From positions 1 through 64,000 of the forward strand of contig CAWHBN010000020.1 of the NCBI GenBank assembly GCA_963827705.1: DNA of 64,000 nt. The letters are read 5' to 3'. The DNA comes from JACDAN01 sp963827705. Lineage in GTDB: Bacteria > Actinomycetota > Thermoleophilia > Gaiellales > Gaiellaceae. Positions 53,831-63,323 of this stretch are shown one piece after another. Position 1 is the stretch's first letter. Each line of letters begins with the position of its first letter. The notes under the pieces are model-generated. The model saw only the letters and a program-made list of their open reading frames with translations. It was not told where the DNA came from and ran no database searches. Made by a program: the position numbers and the translations under genes.

Positions 53831-56284
53831 CTAGGACGCTTCGGCGGCCGGCGTCGGCTCTTCGGCCGGCTTCTCCGGCTGGCCGCCGTTCTGGTTCTGG
53901 GCCTGCTGCTGGCCCTTCGCGCCCTTCTTCTTGCGGCGGCGGCGGCGGCGCGAGCGGCCCTGGAGCTTCGGCTGCGGAAGGTTCTCGGCGAGAGCTGCGG
54001 CGACTTCCTCGACGGTGCCGAGGCTCTCGCGCGCGGTGTCGATCAGCCGGGTCGCGCGGGGCGTGTACCCCTCGGCGGAGGCGAGCAGGGCGGAACCGAC
54101 CTCTACCGGGAGGTCGCGCGCGGTGTTCACGAGCTTCGCGGCGTTCTCCTCGTGCCTGTGCCCCCGCGAGTTCGCCAGCGCGCCGAGCAGCCGCTTGGCC
54201 TCGGGGTACTCGGCGCTCGCACGGCGATCCTGGATCTTGCGGGTCGCGCGGGCGAGGCGCCACGTCCAGCGCCAGAGAATCTGCTCGGGCGCATCGGCCT
54301 TCCCGTCGGCGAGCCCCCGCAGCAGGATCCGCACGCCCTGCGCGCGGTCCTTCTCCCAGGTCGGCGCCTGCGTCACGAGCGTGACCAGGTCGTCGAAGCT
54401 CGCGCGGTCGACGCCCATCGAGACACGGTCGGCGAGCGCCGTCATCCGAAGGCGGCGGTTGGGGTTCTCCGCCGCGCAGGTGAACAGGAACTGCTCCAGG
54501 CACCCGCGGCTGGCGTGCCCGTCGGTCAGCTTCCTCACGAAGTCGACACGCTCCTCGAACCGCACCTGGCGGCCGGCGATCTGGGCCCAGAAGCGCTGCT
54601 CGTCCTCGTCGAGATAGCGCGGGTCGACTCGCTGCCACTCGCGCGCGATCACGCTGAGTCGGCGCTTGACGTCCGGCGTCACCGGGACGAGCCACGGCGC
54701 CGGCGAGAGCTTGCGGCGGGCGCGCCGCTGCGGCCGCCGGCGAGGCGCGGGCGTCACGCGTGCGCCCTCACGGTAGAAGTCGGCGTCGAGGAGGCTGTGC
54801 AGCGAGACGACGCGCTCGTTGTGCGTCGCTCCCTTCGGCGTGAAGTCGACGACGACGCCGGCCTCCTTCCGTGGATGCATCCGCATGATCCGGCCGATCC
54901 GCTGCTGGTAGACGCGGCGGCTCGCGGTCGGTGCAAGGTGCATGCAGACGGTCGCGCGGGGCGAGTTCCAGCCCTCGGCGAGCAGCATCGCGTTGATGAG
55001 GATGTCGATCTCGCCGCGCTCGTAGGCGGCGAGGATCTCCGCGAGCTTGACGGGCGGCGTTCGGCCGCTGACCGCCTCGGCCTTCAGGCCGGCGGCGCGG
55101 AACTCGCGCGCGAGGTTGTAGGCGTGCTCGACGCCGGCTGCGTAGACGATGCCCGGCGTCGAGTCGAAGCGGTCGCGGTAGAGGCTCGCAGCCGCCTGGT
55201 TCAGCGCCTGGTGGTCGAGGACCTCGGCCAGCGCGCGCTCTTCGAAGTCGCCGCCGACGATCGGCACCGAGTTGATCGCCGCCGCGGGCGGGACACGGAG
55301 GCAGCGTAGGGGCGCGATCAGGCCGCGTCGCGCGGCGTCCTGAAGCGGGAGATCGTCGACCGACGCGGGGAAGACGTCGGAGACCTGCTTCGCGATCAGC
55401 TGCTCGGTCGCCGTCATCCCGATGTAGACCGGCTCGGTGTAGCTGCGGATCGCGGCGCTCGTCTTCTCGCCGAGCGCGGTGTGCGCCTCGTCGCAGATCA
55501 CCAGCTGATACGCACTCTTCTCGAGGTCGTTCACGTGGCGCGCGAACCAGGCGTAGGTCTGGACGGTGATCAGGTCCGGTCGCGGCGGCTTCTTCCCCTT
55601 GTCGACCGCCGGCTTGAGCCGCTCGCCGTACCCCTCGGCCGTGAGCTCGCGGTTGAACTGGGAGACGAGCAGGCGCCGGTGGGTCAGGATGAGCACGCCT
55701 TCGGTGCGCGCCGCCTCGACGAACCCGGCGGCCGCGATCGTCTTCCCGGAAGCAGTCGGGTGGCGGAAGCGATACCGCCTCGCAGCTCCTGCGTCCTCCT
55801 CCGGCGCCGGCGGAAGCTCGGCCTCGCCGTCGACCTCGAAGTCGTCCTCTTCGTCCTCGAGCTCCTCGACTTCCTCGAGCTTGGCGTGACCGTTCCCGTT
55901 CCCGTTCGCCGCCTTCTGGTTTGCCGCGATCAGCTCGGTGAGCATTCCCGCGAGCGCGTCGATCTGGTGACGGCGGAGCTCCGTCCCGGACTTCAGCCGC
56001 GGCGGGCGCTCGCTCAGAACCCGCTCGAGGCCGAGCATCAGCGCGTAGCGGATCTTCCAGTCGGGAGAGGGCCTGTCGAGACCGGCCTCCAGCTCGGCCA
56101 GGGCGTCGTCGAGCGCTCGTCGCCGGGCCGTGCCCGGCGCGAGCACGGTCTCGGGCTCCTCGTCCGCGTGCAGGAACGGCTCACCGGCCCAACTCTCGGC
56201 TCGGTGCGCGTCTGCGACGAGGGCGCGTGTCGCCTTGTTCGGAATAGTGGGTTGCTCGACGGCCTCTTGCACCATGCGCGGCAC
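53831..56284 (-). CDS. Superfamily 2 DEAD/DEAH-type helicase with acidic insert and basic tail
   Basis: 817 residues. Motif I is HPTASGKT (near residue 174; the family more often has TGSGKT), motif II ICDEAHTAL (~263), motif III GMTATE, motif V around NAMLLAEGWNSP and motif VI QQRIGRIMRMH (~460). An Asp/Glu-rich stretch (~137-165) is inserted just before motif I. After residue ~520 a helical region follows, and the end is very basic (RSRRRRRRKKKG) then Gln/Pro-rich. It likely unwinds or remodels nucleic acid; the target is unknown. Confidence 0.85.
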   Translation of the reverse strand: MPRMVQEAVEQPTIPNKATRALVADAHRAESWAGEPFLHADEEPETVLAPGTARRRALDDALAELEAGLDRPSPDWKIRYALMLGLERVLSERPPRLKSGTELRRHQIDALAGMLTELIAANQKAANGNGNGHAKLEEVEELEDEEDDFEVDGEAELPPAPEEDAGAARRYRFRHPTASGKTIAAAGFVEAARTEGVLILTHRRLLVSQFNRELTAEGYGERLKPAVDKGKKPPRPDLITVQTYAWFARHVNDLEKSAYQLVICDEAHTALGEKTSAAIRSYTEPVYIGMTATEQLIAKQVSDVFPASVDDLPLQDAARRGLIAPLRCLRVPPAAAINSVPIVGGDFEERALAEVLDHQALNQAAASLYRDRFDSTPGIVYAAGVEHAYNLAREFRAAGLKAEAVSGRTPPVKLAEILAAYERGEIDILINAMLLAEGWNSPRATVCMHLAPTASRRVYQQRIGRIMRMHPRKEAGVVVDFTPKGATHNERVVSLHSLLDADFYREGARVTPAPRRRPQRRARRKLSPAPWLVPVTPDVKRRLSVIAREWQRVDPRYLDEDEQRFWAQIAGRQVRFEERVDFVRKLTDGHASRGCLEQFLFTCAAENPNRRLRMTALADRVSMGVDRASFDDLVTLVTQAPTWEKDRAQGVRILLRGLADGKADAPEQILWRWTWRLARATRKIQDRRASAEYPEAKRLLGALANSRGHRHEENAAKLVNTARDLPVEVGSALLASAEGYTPRATRLIDTARESLGTVEEVAAALAENLPQPKLQGRSRRRRRRKKKGAKGQQQAQNQNGGQPEKPAEEPTPAAEAS

Positions 56285-56344
56285 TGTCTGCGCCGCAAGC
56301 CTCCAAGGAAAGTTGCGCTCGCCCAGTCCCCGTGCGATGCGCTG

Positions 56345-56410
56345 GTCGGAGTGTAGCGGAGTTCCGACCTAGAAACCGCAGAGGTTTGCGTCGTGTGACA
56401 GGAACGTCAC
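56345..56410 (-). promoter_or_regulatory. Three consecutive inverted repeats before the helicase gene
   Basis: GTCGGA/TCCGAC (56345-56368), AAACC/GGTTT (56373-56387) and GTGAC/GTCAC (56395-56410) stand in a row in the 158-base gap after fadB and before the helicase. They could be a fadB terminator, the helicase operator, or both. Confidence 0.35.
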
Positions 56411-56442
56411 GGCCGTGTAGACCCCCAGCGGCCGGGTTGGGC

Positions 56443-58404
56443 TCAGGCTGGAGCTGGCGTGCGCAAGAGGCCCGCCTGATCCAGGTACCTCGAGATCCCG
56501 CCCAGGAAGAACGGCCAGCCGGCACCGAGGAGCAACGCGGTGTCGATGTCCTCGACGCCGGCCACGACGCCCTCGTCCAGCATGTGGTGAATCTCGTCTG
56601 CGATCGCCTCGAGCGCGGCCTGCTGGATCTCCTCGACGCTGCGCCGGTTGTCGCCCCGGACCGCGATCTCGTCCTTCCCGTCGGCGTAGTTCTCGAGGGT
56701 CTGGAAGAGCGGGAACCGGTCGGGATACGCCTCGTTGAGCGTGTGGAGGACGTGGTTTGCGACGCGGGGGCCGACCATCTGGAGGAGCACGGACGGCGCC
56801 ATCGGCATCCCGAGCCGCAGAATCGCCTCGTCCGTCTCCTCGACCGTGTTGCCCTGCTCGAGCGCCTCCGTCAGCACCGTCGTCATGCGGGTCAGGACAC
56901 GATTGACGACGAAGGCGGGTGCGTCCTTGACGAGCACCGGACGTTTTCTGAGCGACTTCGCGGTCTCCCAGGCGGTCGCGAGCGACTCGTCGTCCGTCTC
57001 GGGCGTCCGGATGATCTCGACGAGCGGGAGGACGGCGACGGGGTTGAAGAAGTGGAGGCCGACGACGCGCTCGGGGTGCTCGAGGCCACTGGCCATCTCG
57101 GCCACGGAGAGGGAGGACGTGTTCGTCGCGAGGATCGCCTCCGGAGAGACCACCGCCTCGAGTTCCGCGAAGACCTGCTGCTTTACCGACATCTCCTCGA
57201 AGACCGCCTCGAGCACGAGGTCGCAGTCGCCGAAATGGTCGTACGTCGTCCCACCCTCGACGAGCGAGGCGAGGAACCGCGCCTTGCCTTCGTCGTATCG
57301 GCCCTTCTGAACCTGGCCCTCGAGCTCGGCGTGGATGGAGCCGACCGCGCGGTCGACGATCTCCTGGTCGAGGTCGCGGATCGCGATCGGAACCTCGAGG
57401 CGCCGGAGGAAGAGGGTCGCGAGCTGGCTCGCCATCAGCCCCGCGCCGACGATTCCGACCTTTCGGATCGGGCGCGCCTCGGCGTCGGGCTTGCCGACGT
57501 CCCTCTTGGCGCGGCGCTCGACGAGGTCGAAGGCGTAGAGCGAGGCCTGGGCTTGGCGGCCGGGCAGGAGCTCCGCGACCGCGGCCTCCTCGGCCGCGTA
57601 GCCCTCCTCGAGGCTCCACTTGGTCGAGCCCTCGATCAGGTCGATGGCGACGTAGGGCGCCGGAGCCGCCCCGTGCAGCGAGTCGTCCAGCTGTCGCCTG
57701 GCCTTGGCGATCAGGTCTCCGACGGCCGTGTCCGAGGGACTGTCCCTCGGACCTGGCGCTTCGGGCCCTGTTCTTTGCACCAAGAGTGCAATGGAATCGT
57801 CGAGAAACTCCGCCGGATGCAGCACCTCGTCGACGAGCCCGAGAGACTCCGCCTCGGCACCGGTCAGCATCCGGTTTTGGCGTAGGGGATTCGCGACGAT
57901 GAAGCGAAGAGCGGCGTCCACTCCGGCGATCCTCGGAACGAGTTGCGTCCCGCCCCAGGCGGGAAAGAGGCCGAGGAAGACCTCGGGGCAGGCGAAGTGC
58001 CGCACCGAGCTCGCGATCGTCCGGTAGTCGCAGTGGAGCGCGATCTCGACGCCGCCCCCGAGGCAGGCGCCGTTGATCGCCGCCAGGGTCGGGAACGGCA
58101 ACGCCCGGATGCGCCCGAAGAGCTCGTGGCCGACGCGGCTACCCTCGCCAGCCTCCTCCGCCGAGACCCCGTAGAACCGGTCGATGTCCGCGCCGGCGCA
58201 GAAGACGAACGGCTTGCCGGTGAGCACCATCCCGGCCCATTCGGCGCCCTCCAACTCCTCCAGCGCTGAGGCCAGCGACTGCAGGGCCTCGGGGCCGAAC
58301 ACGTTCGGCTTCTGCCAATCCTCGCCGTTGTCCATCGTGACCAGGGCGACCGGTCCCGCGTCCGTCTCGATCCGGGAGAGCTTGAACTCGGTCGGCCGGG
58401 TCAA
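56443..58404 (-). CDS. fadB: Fatty acid oxidation complex alpha subunit (enoyl-CoA hydratase/3-hydroxyacyl-CoA dehydrogenase)
   Basis: 653 residues. The N-terminal crotonase domain (about 1-280) has GKPFVFCAGADIDRF and NGACLGGGVEIALHCDYR, the oxyanion and Glu region. The C-terminal dehydrogenase has the NAD motif VGIVGAGLMASQLA and GLHFFNPVAVLPLVEII. It carries out hydration and the second oxidation of beta-oxidation in the cytoplasm. TTG 58404 overlaps the thiolase stop (TTGA), so both form the fadAB-type operon. Confidence 0.93.
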   Translation of the reverse strand: MTRPTEFKLSRIETDAGPVALVTMDNGEDWQKPNVFGPEALQSLASALEELEGAEWAGMVLTGKPFVFCAGADIDRFYGVSAEEAGEGSRVGHELFGRIRALPFPTLAAINGACLGGGVEIALHCDYRTIASSVRHFACPEVFLGLFPAWGGTQLVPRIAGVDAALRFIVANPLRQNRMLTGAEAESLGLVDEVLHPAEFLDDSIALLVQRTGPEAPGPRDSPSDTAVGDLIAKARRQLDDSLHGAAPAPYVAIDLIEGSTKWSLEEGYAAEEAAVAELLPGRQAQASLYAFDLVERRAKRDVGKPDAEARPIRKVGIVGAGLMASQLATLFLRRLEVPIAIRDLDQEIVDRAVGSIHAELEGQVQKGRYDEGKARFLASLVEGGTTYDHFGDCDLVLEAVFEEMSVKQQVFAELEAVVSPEAILATNTSSLSVAEMASGLEHPERVVGLHFFNPVAVLPLVEIIRTPETDDESLATAWETAKSLRKRPVLVKDAPAFVVNRVLTRMTTVLTEALEQGNTVEETDEAILRLGMPMAPSVLLQMVGPRVANHVLHTLNEAYPDRFPLFQTLENYADGKDEIAVRGDNRRSVEEIQQAALEAIADEIHHMLDEGVVAGVEDIDTALLLGAGWPFFLGGISRYLDQAGLLRTPAPA

Positions 58405-59582
58405 AGTCGTTCCCAGAGCAGCGCGGCGCCCATCCCCATGCCGACACAGAGCGCCGTCAGCCCGTACCGCACGTCGGGCCGCTCCTTCATCCCGTACGCC
58501 AGCTGGGCCATGAGCCGGACGCCTGTCGCCGCCAGGGGGTGACCGCAGGCGATCGCGCCGCCGTACGGGTTCAGCCGCGGATCGTCGGGCGCGACGCCCA
58601 TCCCGTCGCACCAGCTCAGGACCTGCACGGCGAACGGCTCGTTCACCTCGAAGAGCCCGACGTCGTCGATCGAGAGACCGGCCTGCGCCAGCACCCGCTC
58701 GGTTGCGGGGATCGGGCCGATCCCCATCAGCTCCGGCTCGACGCCGGCGAACGCGAACCCGACGAGCCGCATCTTCGGCTCGAGCCCGAGCTCGGCAGCG
58801 GCTTCCTCCGAGGCGAGCAGGGCAGCCGTCGCACCGTCGGTCAAGCCGGCCGAGTTCCCGGCGGTCACCCGGCCGCCGACGCGGAACGGTGTGGGCAGCT
58901 CGGCCAGGCCTTCCAGAGACGTGTCCGGCCGCAGGAACTGGTCGCGGTCGGCGACCGTCCAGCCATCGTCCGTGAAGACGGACATGGGGATGACGGTCTC
59001 GCGCATGATCCCGTTCGACCACGCCGCCGTGGCCCGCCTCTGCGACTCGACGGCGAACCGGTCGGCATCCTCCTTCGTCAGCTGCGGAAAGCGGTCGTGC
59101 AGGTTCTCCGCCGTCGCGCCCATCGAGACGGCCGAGTCGTCGACGAGCCGCTCGGCGACGAAGCGCGGATTGAAGTCGACCTCGGCGCCCATCGGGTGGT
59201 GACCCATGTGCTCGACGCCGCCGGCGAGGACGACGTCGGCAGCGCCCATCGCGATCTCGCCTGCGCCGGAGGTCACCGCGGTCAGCGCACCGGCGCACAT
59301 CCGGTCGAGCGCGAAGCCGGGGACCGTGTGCGGGATCCCGGCCAGAAGGGCCACGTCCCGCCCCATCGTCAGGCCCTGGTCGCCAACCTGCGCCGTCGCC
59401 GCGAAGATCACGTCCCCGATCCGCTCGGGTGGTAGCGACGGGTTCCGCCGAAGCAGCTCGCGGACGACCTTCACGGCCATGTCGTCCGCCCGCGTCTTCC
59501 AGAAGAACCCCTTCGGGCCGGCGCGGCCGAACGCGGTTCTCAAACCGTCGACGTAGACAACCTCGCGTAGCTCTCGCGCCAC
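58401..59582 (-). CDS. fadA: Acetyl-CoA C-acyltransferase (3-ketoacyl-CoA thiolase)
   Basis: 393 residues. The acyl-accepting cysteine is in LDRMCAGALTAV, the first catalytic His in ACGHPLAATGVRL, and the second Cys in ALCVGMGMGAAL. It cleaves 3-ketoacyl-CoA with CoA in the last step of beta-oxidation. NEPFAVQVL stands where NEAFAxQ is usual. GTG 59582 is 17 bases from the divergent gene. It is the first gene of the thiolase-fadB operon. Confidence 0.94.
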   Translation of the reverse strand: MARELREVVYVDGLRTAFGRAGPKGFFWKTRADDMAVKVVRELLRRNPSLPPERIGDVIFAATAQVGDQGLTMGRDVALLAGIPHTVPGFALDRMCAGALTAVTSGAGEIAMGAADVVLAGGVEHMGHHPMGAEVDFNPRFVAERLVDDSAVSMGATAENLHDRFPQLTKEDADRFAVESQRRATAAWSNGIMRETVIPMSVFTDDGWTVADRDQFLRPDTSLEGLAELPTPFRVGGRVTAGNSAGLTDGATAALLASEEAAAELGLEPKMRLVGFAFAGVEPELMGIGPIPATERVLAQAGLSIDDVGLFEVNEPFAVQVLSWCDGMGVAPDDPRLNPYGGAIACGHPLAATGVRLMAQLAYGMKERPDVRYGLTALCVGMGMGAALLWERL

Positions 59583-59599
59583 GCGGTGACAATAGCCCG

Positions 59600-60253
59600 G
59601 TGGCCCAGGACTGGAGCGCGCACCTCGAACGGCAGGAGCGGCGGTATCGCGACGGCGAGGAGCGCCTCCCAGACGATCCGGACGAGCGACAGCGCCAGCT
59701 GACGAGGATGGGAAACGCGGCCGGGGGTGCCGGGCTCGCGCTGCTGATGGCCGGCCGCCAGGACGAGGCGGGAGGCTGGTTCGACCGCGCAGCCCGTCGC
59801 TACCGCGAGAGCTACGAGCTCGCGCCGCCCGGGAGCTGGGGCAGGCCGATCGGCGCGATCAAGTCGCGAATCCTGGCCGGCGACTGGCCGGGCGCGGAGG
59901 AGGAGGCGCGGTGGGCACTCGCGGAGGGAGCCGCCGAGGCGGACTCGGCGATCGGCCGCTACGCGGGCGCCCTTGCCCTGCTCACCCTCGGCCGAGACGA
60001 GGACGCCCGTCCGGTTGCGGACTCACTGCGCGAGCGGGACGACTTCCCACGTGACGTCGCGGACGCGTTGGCGACGCTCGCCGCGGACGATGTCCTCGGC
60101 TACACGTCTGCGGTCGAGAGCGTCCTCGAATCGTTCGAGCAGCGAGACGAGTACCTCGAGGACATGCCGGTCGCGGACACGGTGATCGTCCTGCAGGCGC
60201 TGGCAAGCCGCCGCAACGTGGCGGCCGACCTCACGTCAGACCTGCTGCCCTAG
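59600..60253 (+). CDS. Tetratricopeptide-like hypothetical protein
   Basis: 217 residues from GTG. Mainly helical, with repeat-like pairs: GLALLMAGRQDEAGGWFDRA, YRESYELAPPGSWGRP and GALALLTLGRDEDARPVADS. It resembles immunity- or chaperone-type TPR proteins of unknown function. The start is 17 bases from the divergent thiolase gene. No motif assigns a role. Confidence 0.7.
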   Translation: MAQDWSAHLERQERRYRDGEERLPDDPDERQRQLTRMGNAAGGAGLALLMAGRQDEAGGWFDRAARRYRESYELAPPGSWGRPIGAIKSRILAGDWPGAEEEARWALAEGAAEADSAIGRYAGALALLTLGRDEDARPVADSLRERDDFPRDVADALATLAADDVLGYTSAVESVLESFEQRDEYLEDMPVADTVIVLQALASRRNVAADLTSDLLP

Positions 60254-60261
60254 TCGAGCCG

Positions 60262-60783
60262 CTAGTCGTGCGGATGCATGATGGCCGTGATGACGAGCTG
60301 GTCCGCGTTCTCGTCCTCGACCTCCTCGAAGCGAGGCACGAGCTCTGAGAGCACCTCGAGCGCCTTCTCGTCATCGACGCGCACGGCCACGCGAACGAAG
60401 CGGAAGCGGCCCTCGGCGGCATGCTCGGCCTGGGCCTTCTGCAGGTCGTCCATGACCGCCGTGTGCAGGTTCGACGCCCCAGCGGAGACAAGCTCCGGGG
60501 CCACCTTCAGCGTTCTGGCTGCGGCGCGATAGGGCTTCTCGCGCCCCTTGTCGCTCGGCACCTGCTGAATCAGCTCGGCACGGAGCAGCATGCGCACGTG
60601 GAAGTGGAGGTGGCCGGGATCGACGCCCAGCCTCTGAGCCAGCTCGCGGTTCGAGAGCGCCTCGTCGCTCTCCCCGAGCGCCTCGAGAACGCGCAGGCGC
60701 AAGGGGTGCCCGAGGGCCTTCAGCTGGTCTGGTCGATGGATCGTCAGCACTTCGGGAATCGTCTTGGGTTCGGGAGTCGCCAT
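60262..60783 (-). CDS. ArsR-like winged-helix transcriptional regulator
   Basis: 173 residues. The N-terminal winged helix reads LKALGHPLRLRVLEALGE and SNRELAQRLGVDPGHLHFHVRMLLRAEL, an ArsR-type HTH with the recognition helix in PGHLHFHVRML. No cysteine metal-sensing pair is visible, so the signal is unknown. The C-terminal ~80 residues are helical. The upstream region 60784-60812 is AT-rich (tatatata) and should contain its promoter. Confidence 0.85.
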   Translation of the reverse strand: MATPEPKTIPEVLTIHRPDQLKALGHPLRLRVLEALGESDEALSNRELAQRLGVDPGHLHFHVRMLLRAELIQQVPSDKGREKPYRAAARTLKVAPELVSAGASNLHTAVMDDLQKAQAEHAAEGRFRFVRVAVRVDDEKALEVLSELVPRFEEVEDENADQLVITAIMHPHD

Positions 60784-60822
60784 ATCTGCGATCCCTATAT
60801 ATACGACTACGGCAGCTGTTGT

Positions 60823-61497
60823 CTAGTTAGGCAGACGAGCAGCGGCTGCGCGGTCGACGAGCACGATCGTCGTCCCGGAGTCCGATCGGACGAGCCCGGC
60901 GGGGGTCGCCGCGTCGGGCGGCGCGGCGAATGAACGCGCGACGGCGTCCGCTTTTTCTTCCCCGGTGATCAGGAAAAGGACCGTCTCGGATGCGTTCAGC
61001 TGCGGGATCGTGGCCGTCACGCGGTCGACGTCTGGACGGGGCACCGCGGCCGCTCGCCGGCCGAGCTCGTCGAGCGCGGGATCGTTCGGGAACAGCGACG
61101 CGGTATGGCCGTCCGGGCCGATCCCGAGAAGCGCGAGATCGAAGACGACGCCTCGGAGCTCGACGTCGTACGCGTCTGCGGCCTCCTCGGGCGACAGCTC
61201 GCCGAGCACGCGATGCTCGACCGCCGGCTTGCGGTCGAGACGGTCGAGGAGGCTCTCGCGGACGAGCCGGTAGTTCGAGCGCTCGTCGTCGGGGGGCACG
61301 CAGCGCTCGTCGGCCCACCAGACCTCGACGCCGCTCCAATCCGGCGCGAGCCTCGCCGCGCTCTCGTAGGCCGGGCGCGGAGTCGCTCCTCCGGAGAGCG
61401 CGATGTGCCCGCCGCGACGAGCCGACTCGGCCAGCAGGTCGGCGGCCTCGCGCACCGCCTCGGCAGCGCTCGCCGCGACCCGCAGATCCACGTCCAT
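60823..61497 (-). CDS. pgl: 6-phosphogluconolactonase
   Basis: 224 residues. The pentose phosphate enzyme hydrolyses 6-phosphogluconolactone. Motifs: HIALSGGATPRPAY, VWWADERCVPPDDERSNY and LLGIGPDGHTASLFP, the last with the catalytic His/Asp region. ATG 61497 overlaps the proC stop (ATGA). Other pentose phosphate genes are not in the window. Confidence 0.92.
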   Translation of the reverse strand: MDVDLRVAASAAEAVREAADLLAESARRGGHIALSGGATPRPAYESAARLAPDWSGVEVWWADERCVPPDDERSNYRLVRESLLDRLDRKPAVEHRVLGELSPEEAADAYDVELRGVVFDLALLGIGPDGHTASLFPNDPALDELGRRAAAVPRPDVDRVTATIPQLNASETVLFLITGEEKADAVARSFAAPPDAATPAGLVRSDSGTTIVLVDRAAAARLPN

Positions 61498-62318
61498 CAC
61501 TCCTCGCCTGCCGCGAGCTCCCGTCCGCGCTCCATCGCTGCCTGGATCGCGTTCAGGAACGCCGCGCGGACGCCCGCCTGCTCGAGCTCGCGGATGGCAC
61601 GAATGGTCGTTCCGCCCGGCGAGGTGACCATCTCGCGCAACTCGACGGGGTGCATCTTCTCGTCCCGGAGGAGCTTTGCCGTGCCGAACATCGTCTGGAC
61701 CACCAGCTCGGTCGTGTCCTCCCGGGACAGTCCGAGCAGGATCCCGGCCTCGATCATCGACTCCGCCAGCAGCGCGAAGTACGCGGGGCCGGAGCCGGAG
61801 ACCGCCGTGACCGCGTCCATGTACCGCTCGGGTACGCGCACGACGCGGCCGACGTGGAGCAGGACGTCCTCGGCAAGAGCGAGATGCTCGTCGTTGGCAT
61901 GTGCGCCGGCGCACAGCCCGGCGACGCCCTCGTGAACCGTCGCTGGCGTGTTCGGCATTGCTCGGAGCACCGGCACTCCCGGCGCGATCCGCTCCTCGAT
62001 CGCGGACGTCGGGACGGCCGCGGCGATCGAGAGCACGGTCTGGTCAGTGGACAGGATCCCGCCGATCTCCCCGAGCAGCGGGTCGAAGTCCTGCGGCTTG
62101 ACCGCAATCACGACGACTCCCGCGCCGGCGACGGCCTCGGTATTCGAGGTCGTGACCCGGATCCCGTGCCGCTCCGCCAGCTCCTTCGCCCGCTCCTCCC
62201 GGCGCACGGTGGCGACGATCTCGTCCGGTTTTCGCCACTCGGTGCTGAGCAGTCCGGTCAGGAGCGCCTCGCCGATCTTCCCGGCGCCGAGGATCGCGAT
62301 GCGCCGGGGATCGGCCAT
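61497..62318 (-). CDS. proC: Pyrroline-5-carboxylate reductase
   Basis: 273 residues. It reduces pyrroline-5-carboxylate to proline. The Rossmann start is IAILGAGKIGEALLTGLL, ending with the conserved core VSGSGPAYFALLAESMIEAG and the TSPGGTTIRAIRELE stretch. A TAGACT element 6 bases before the ATG (62330-62325) suggests a leaderless transcript that continues into pgl. Confidence 0.94.
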   Translation of the reverse strand: MADPRRIAILGAGKIGEALLTGLLSTEWRKPDEIVATVRREERAKELAERHGIRVTTSNTEAVAGAGVVVIAVKPQDFDPLLGEIGGILSTDQTVLSIAAAVPTSAIEERIAPGVPVLRAMPNTPATVHEGVAGLCAGAHANDEHLALAEDVLLHVGRVVRVPERYMDAVTAVSGSGPAYFALLAESMIEAGILLGLSREDTTELVVQTMFGTAKLLRDEKMHPVELREMVTSPGGTTIRAIRELEQAGVRAAFLNAIQAAMERGRELAAGEE

Positions 62319-62324
62319 GAGCCC

Positions 62325-62330
62325 AGTCTA
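62325..62330 (-). promoter_or_regulatory. Leaderless -10 element before proC
   Basis: On the minus strand TAGACT, 6 bases before ATG 62318. Confidence 0.5.
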
Positions 62331-62449
62331 CGAGGCCAGTTGCGACCGCTGTCGCTTCCAGCGTCAGCGCGCCGTGGCGGACGATCTCCTCGTGGTCGGC
62401 TGCACGGGATCGCGGGTCATCGCGCCCGTGGAGAGCAGGACGACGCGGC

Positions 62450-63316
62450 TCACGCGGCTTCAGGCATCCCGCGCTCGTAACGCACGGGAAGGAGGCCCCG
62501 GCCGAATCCGGCCAGGAGGTATGCGCTTGCGAGACCCTGCCACTCGCCGTACGGGGCCAGAAGCTCCGCGGTGTCCGGCGGCTCGGCCGGGCGGCCGAGG
62601 AGTGCGGTACAGAGCTTGATCAGCCCAAGGTCGCCGACCAGCCCGAGCTCGTAGGTCCCGAGCCCTTGGAGCCCGATGACGCCGCACGACCACGGGCCGA
62701 GCCCGCGCTCGCGCTCGAGCCGCTGGGCGACCTTGCGCGGGTGCAGTTCGCGCAGCCGCTCGAGGTCGATCGTCCGGCTTAGCCGGACGATCGTCGAGGC
62801 TTTCCGGGCCGTGAGCCCGAACCGCTGCAGCTCGACGGGCGCGCGAGCCGCGAAGCACTCCGGCGTGGGTGGGGCGCAGAACGCCCCGTCCGTCTCGCAT
62901 GCCCAGCGGATCAGCCGGCGCTCGATCTTCCTCGCCTCCGACGAAGTGATCAGCTGGCCGCAGACGGCGCGCACCAGCGCCTGCGTCACGGACCCGACGC
63001 GGATCGGCCGCTTGCCGGGAAGCGCCTTGAGCGTGCGTCCCAGCATCGGATCGTCGGCGAACCGCTGAAGGAACTCCGAGTGGTCGGCCTCGAGCGGGAG
63101 CGTGGCGAGCAGCTGCTCCAGCGCCTCTTCCGAGTGCGATCGAAGCTCGATGCGCCCGTCGGCCTGCTGCCAAGCACAGGCCCGCGTGAGCCCGTCCTCG
63201 ACCGCGAAGAGGCCGACGAGGACGCGCCCGTCGAAGCGCCGCGTGGCGTCGCTCGCCCACACCGCGGAGTCGCGCAGCGAGAAGGGACCGCGGGGACGAA
63301 GGGTCGCCTCGACCAC
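62450..63316 (-). CDS. AlkA-type DNA glycosylase (HhH-GPD)
   Basis: 288 residues from GTG 63316. The helix-hairpin-helix and catalytic region is ERGLGPWSCGVIGLQGLG, followed by LVGDLGLIKL with the catalytic aspartate. It removes alkylated bases such as 3-methyladenine. No Ada-type methyltransferase domain is present. A TAATGT element 7 bases upstream suggests a leaderless mRNA. The 131 bases between it and proC (62319-62449) show no gene I can support. Confidence 0.87.
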   Translation of the reverse strand: MVEATLRPRGPFSLRDSAVWASDATRRFDGRVLVGLFAVEDGLTRACAWQQADGRIELRSHSEEALEQLLATLPLEADHSEFLQRFADDPMLGRTLKALPGKRPIRVGSVTQALVRAVCGQLITSSEARKIERRLIRWACETDGAFCAPPTPECFAARAPVELQRFGLTARKASTIVRLSRTIDLERLRELHPRKVAQRLERERGLGPWSCGVIGLQGLGTYELGLVGDLGLIKLCTALLGRPAEPPDTAELLAPYGEWQGLASAYLLAGFGRGLLPVRYERGMPEAA

Positions 63317-63323
63317 GACGGCA

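Noticed and set aside
56443..59592. A single thiolase-FadB polypeptide
   Set aside because: The frame continues through the thiolase gene only as a wrong-frame reading; the thiolase has its own frame and stop overlapping the fadB TTG.
62317..62449. A small cysteine-containing gene starting at ATG 62317 on the plus strand
   Set aside because: Its ATG overlaps the proC start on the other strand, there is no ribosome site, and the frame runs on antisense to the glycosylase.
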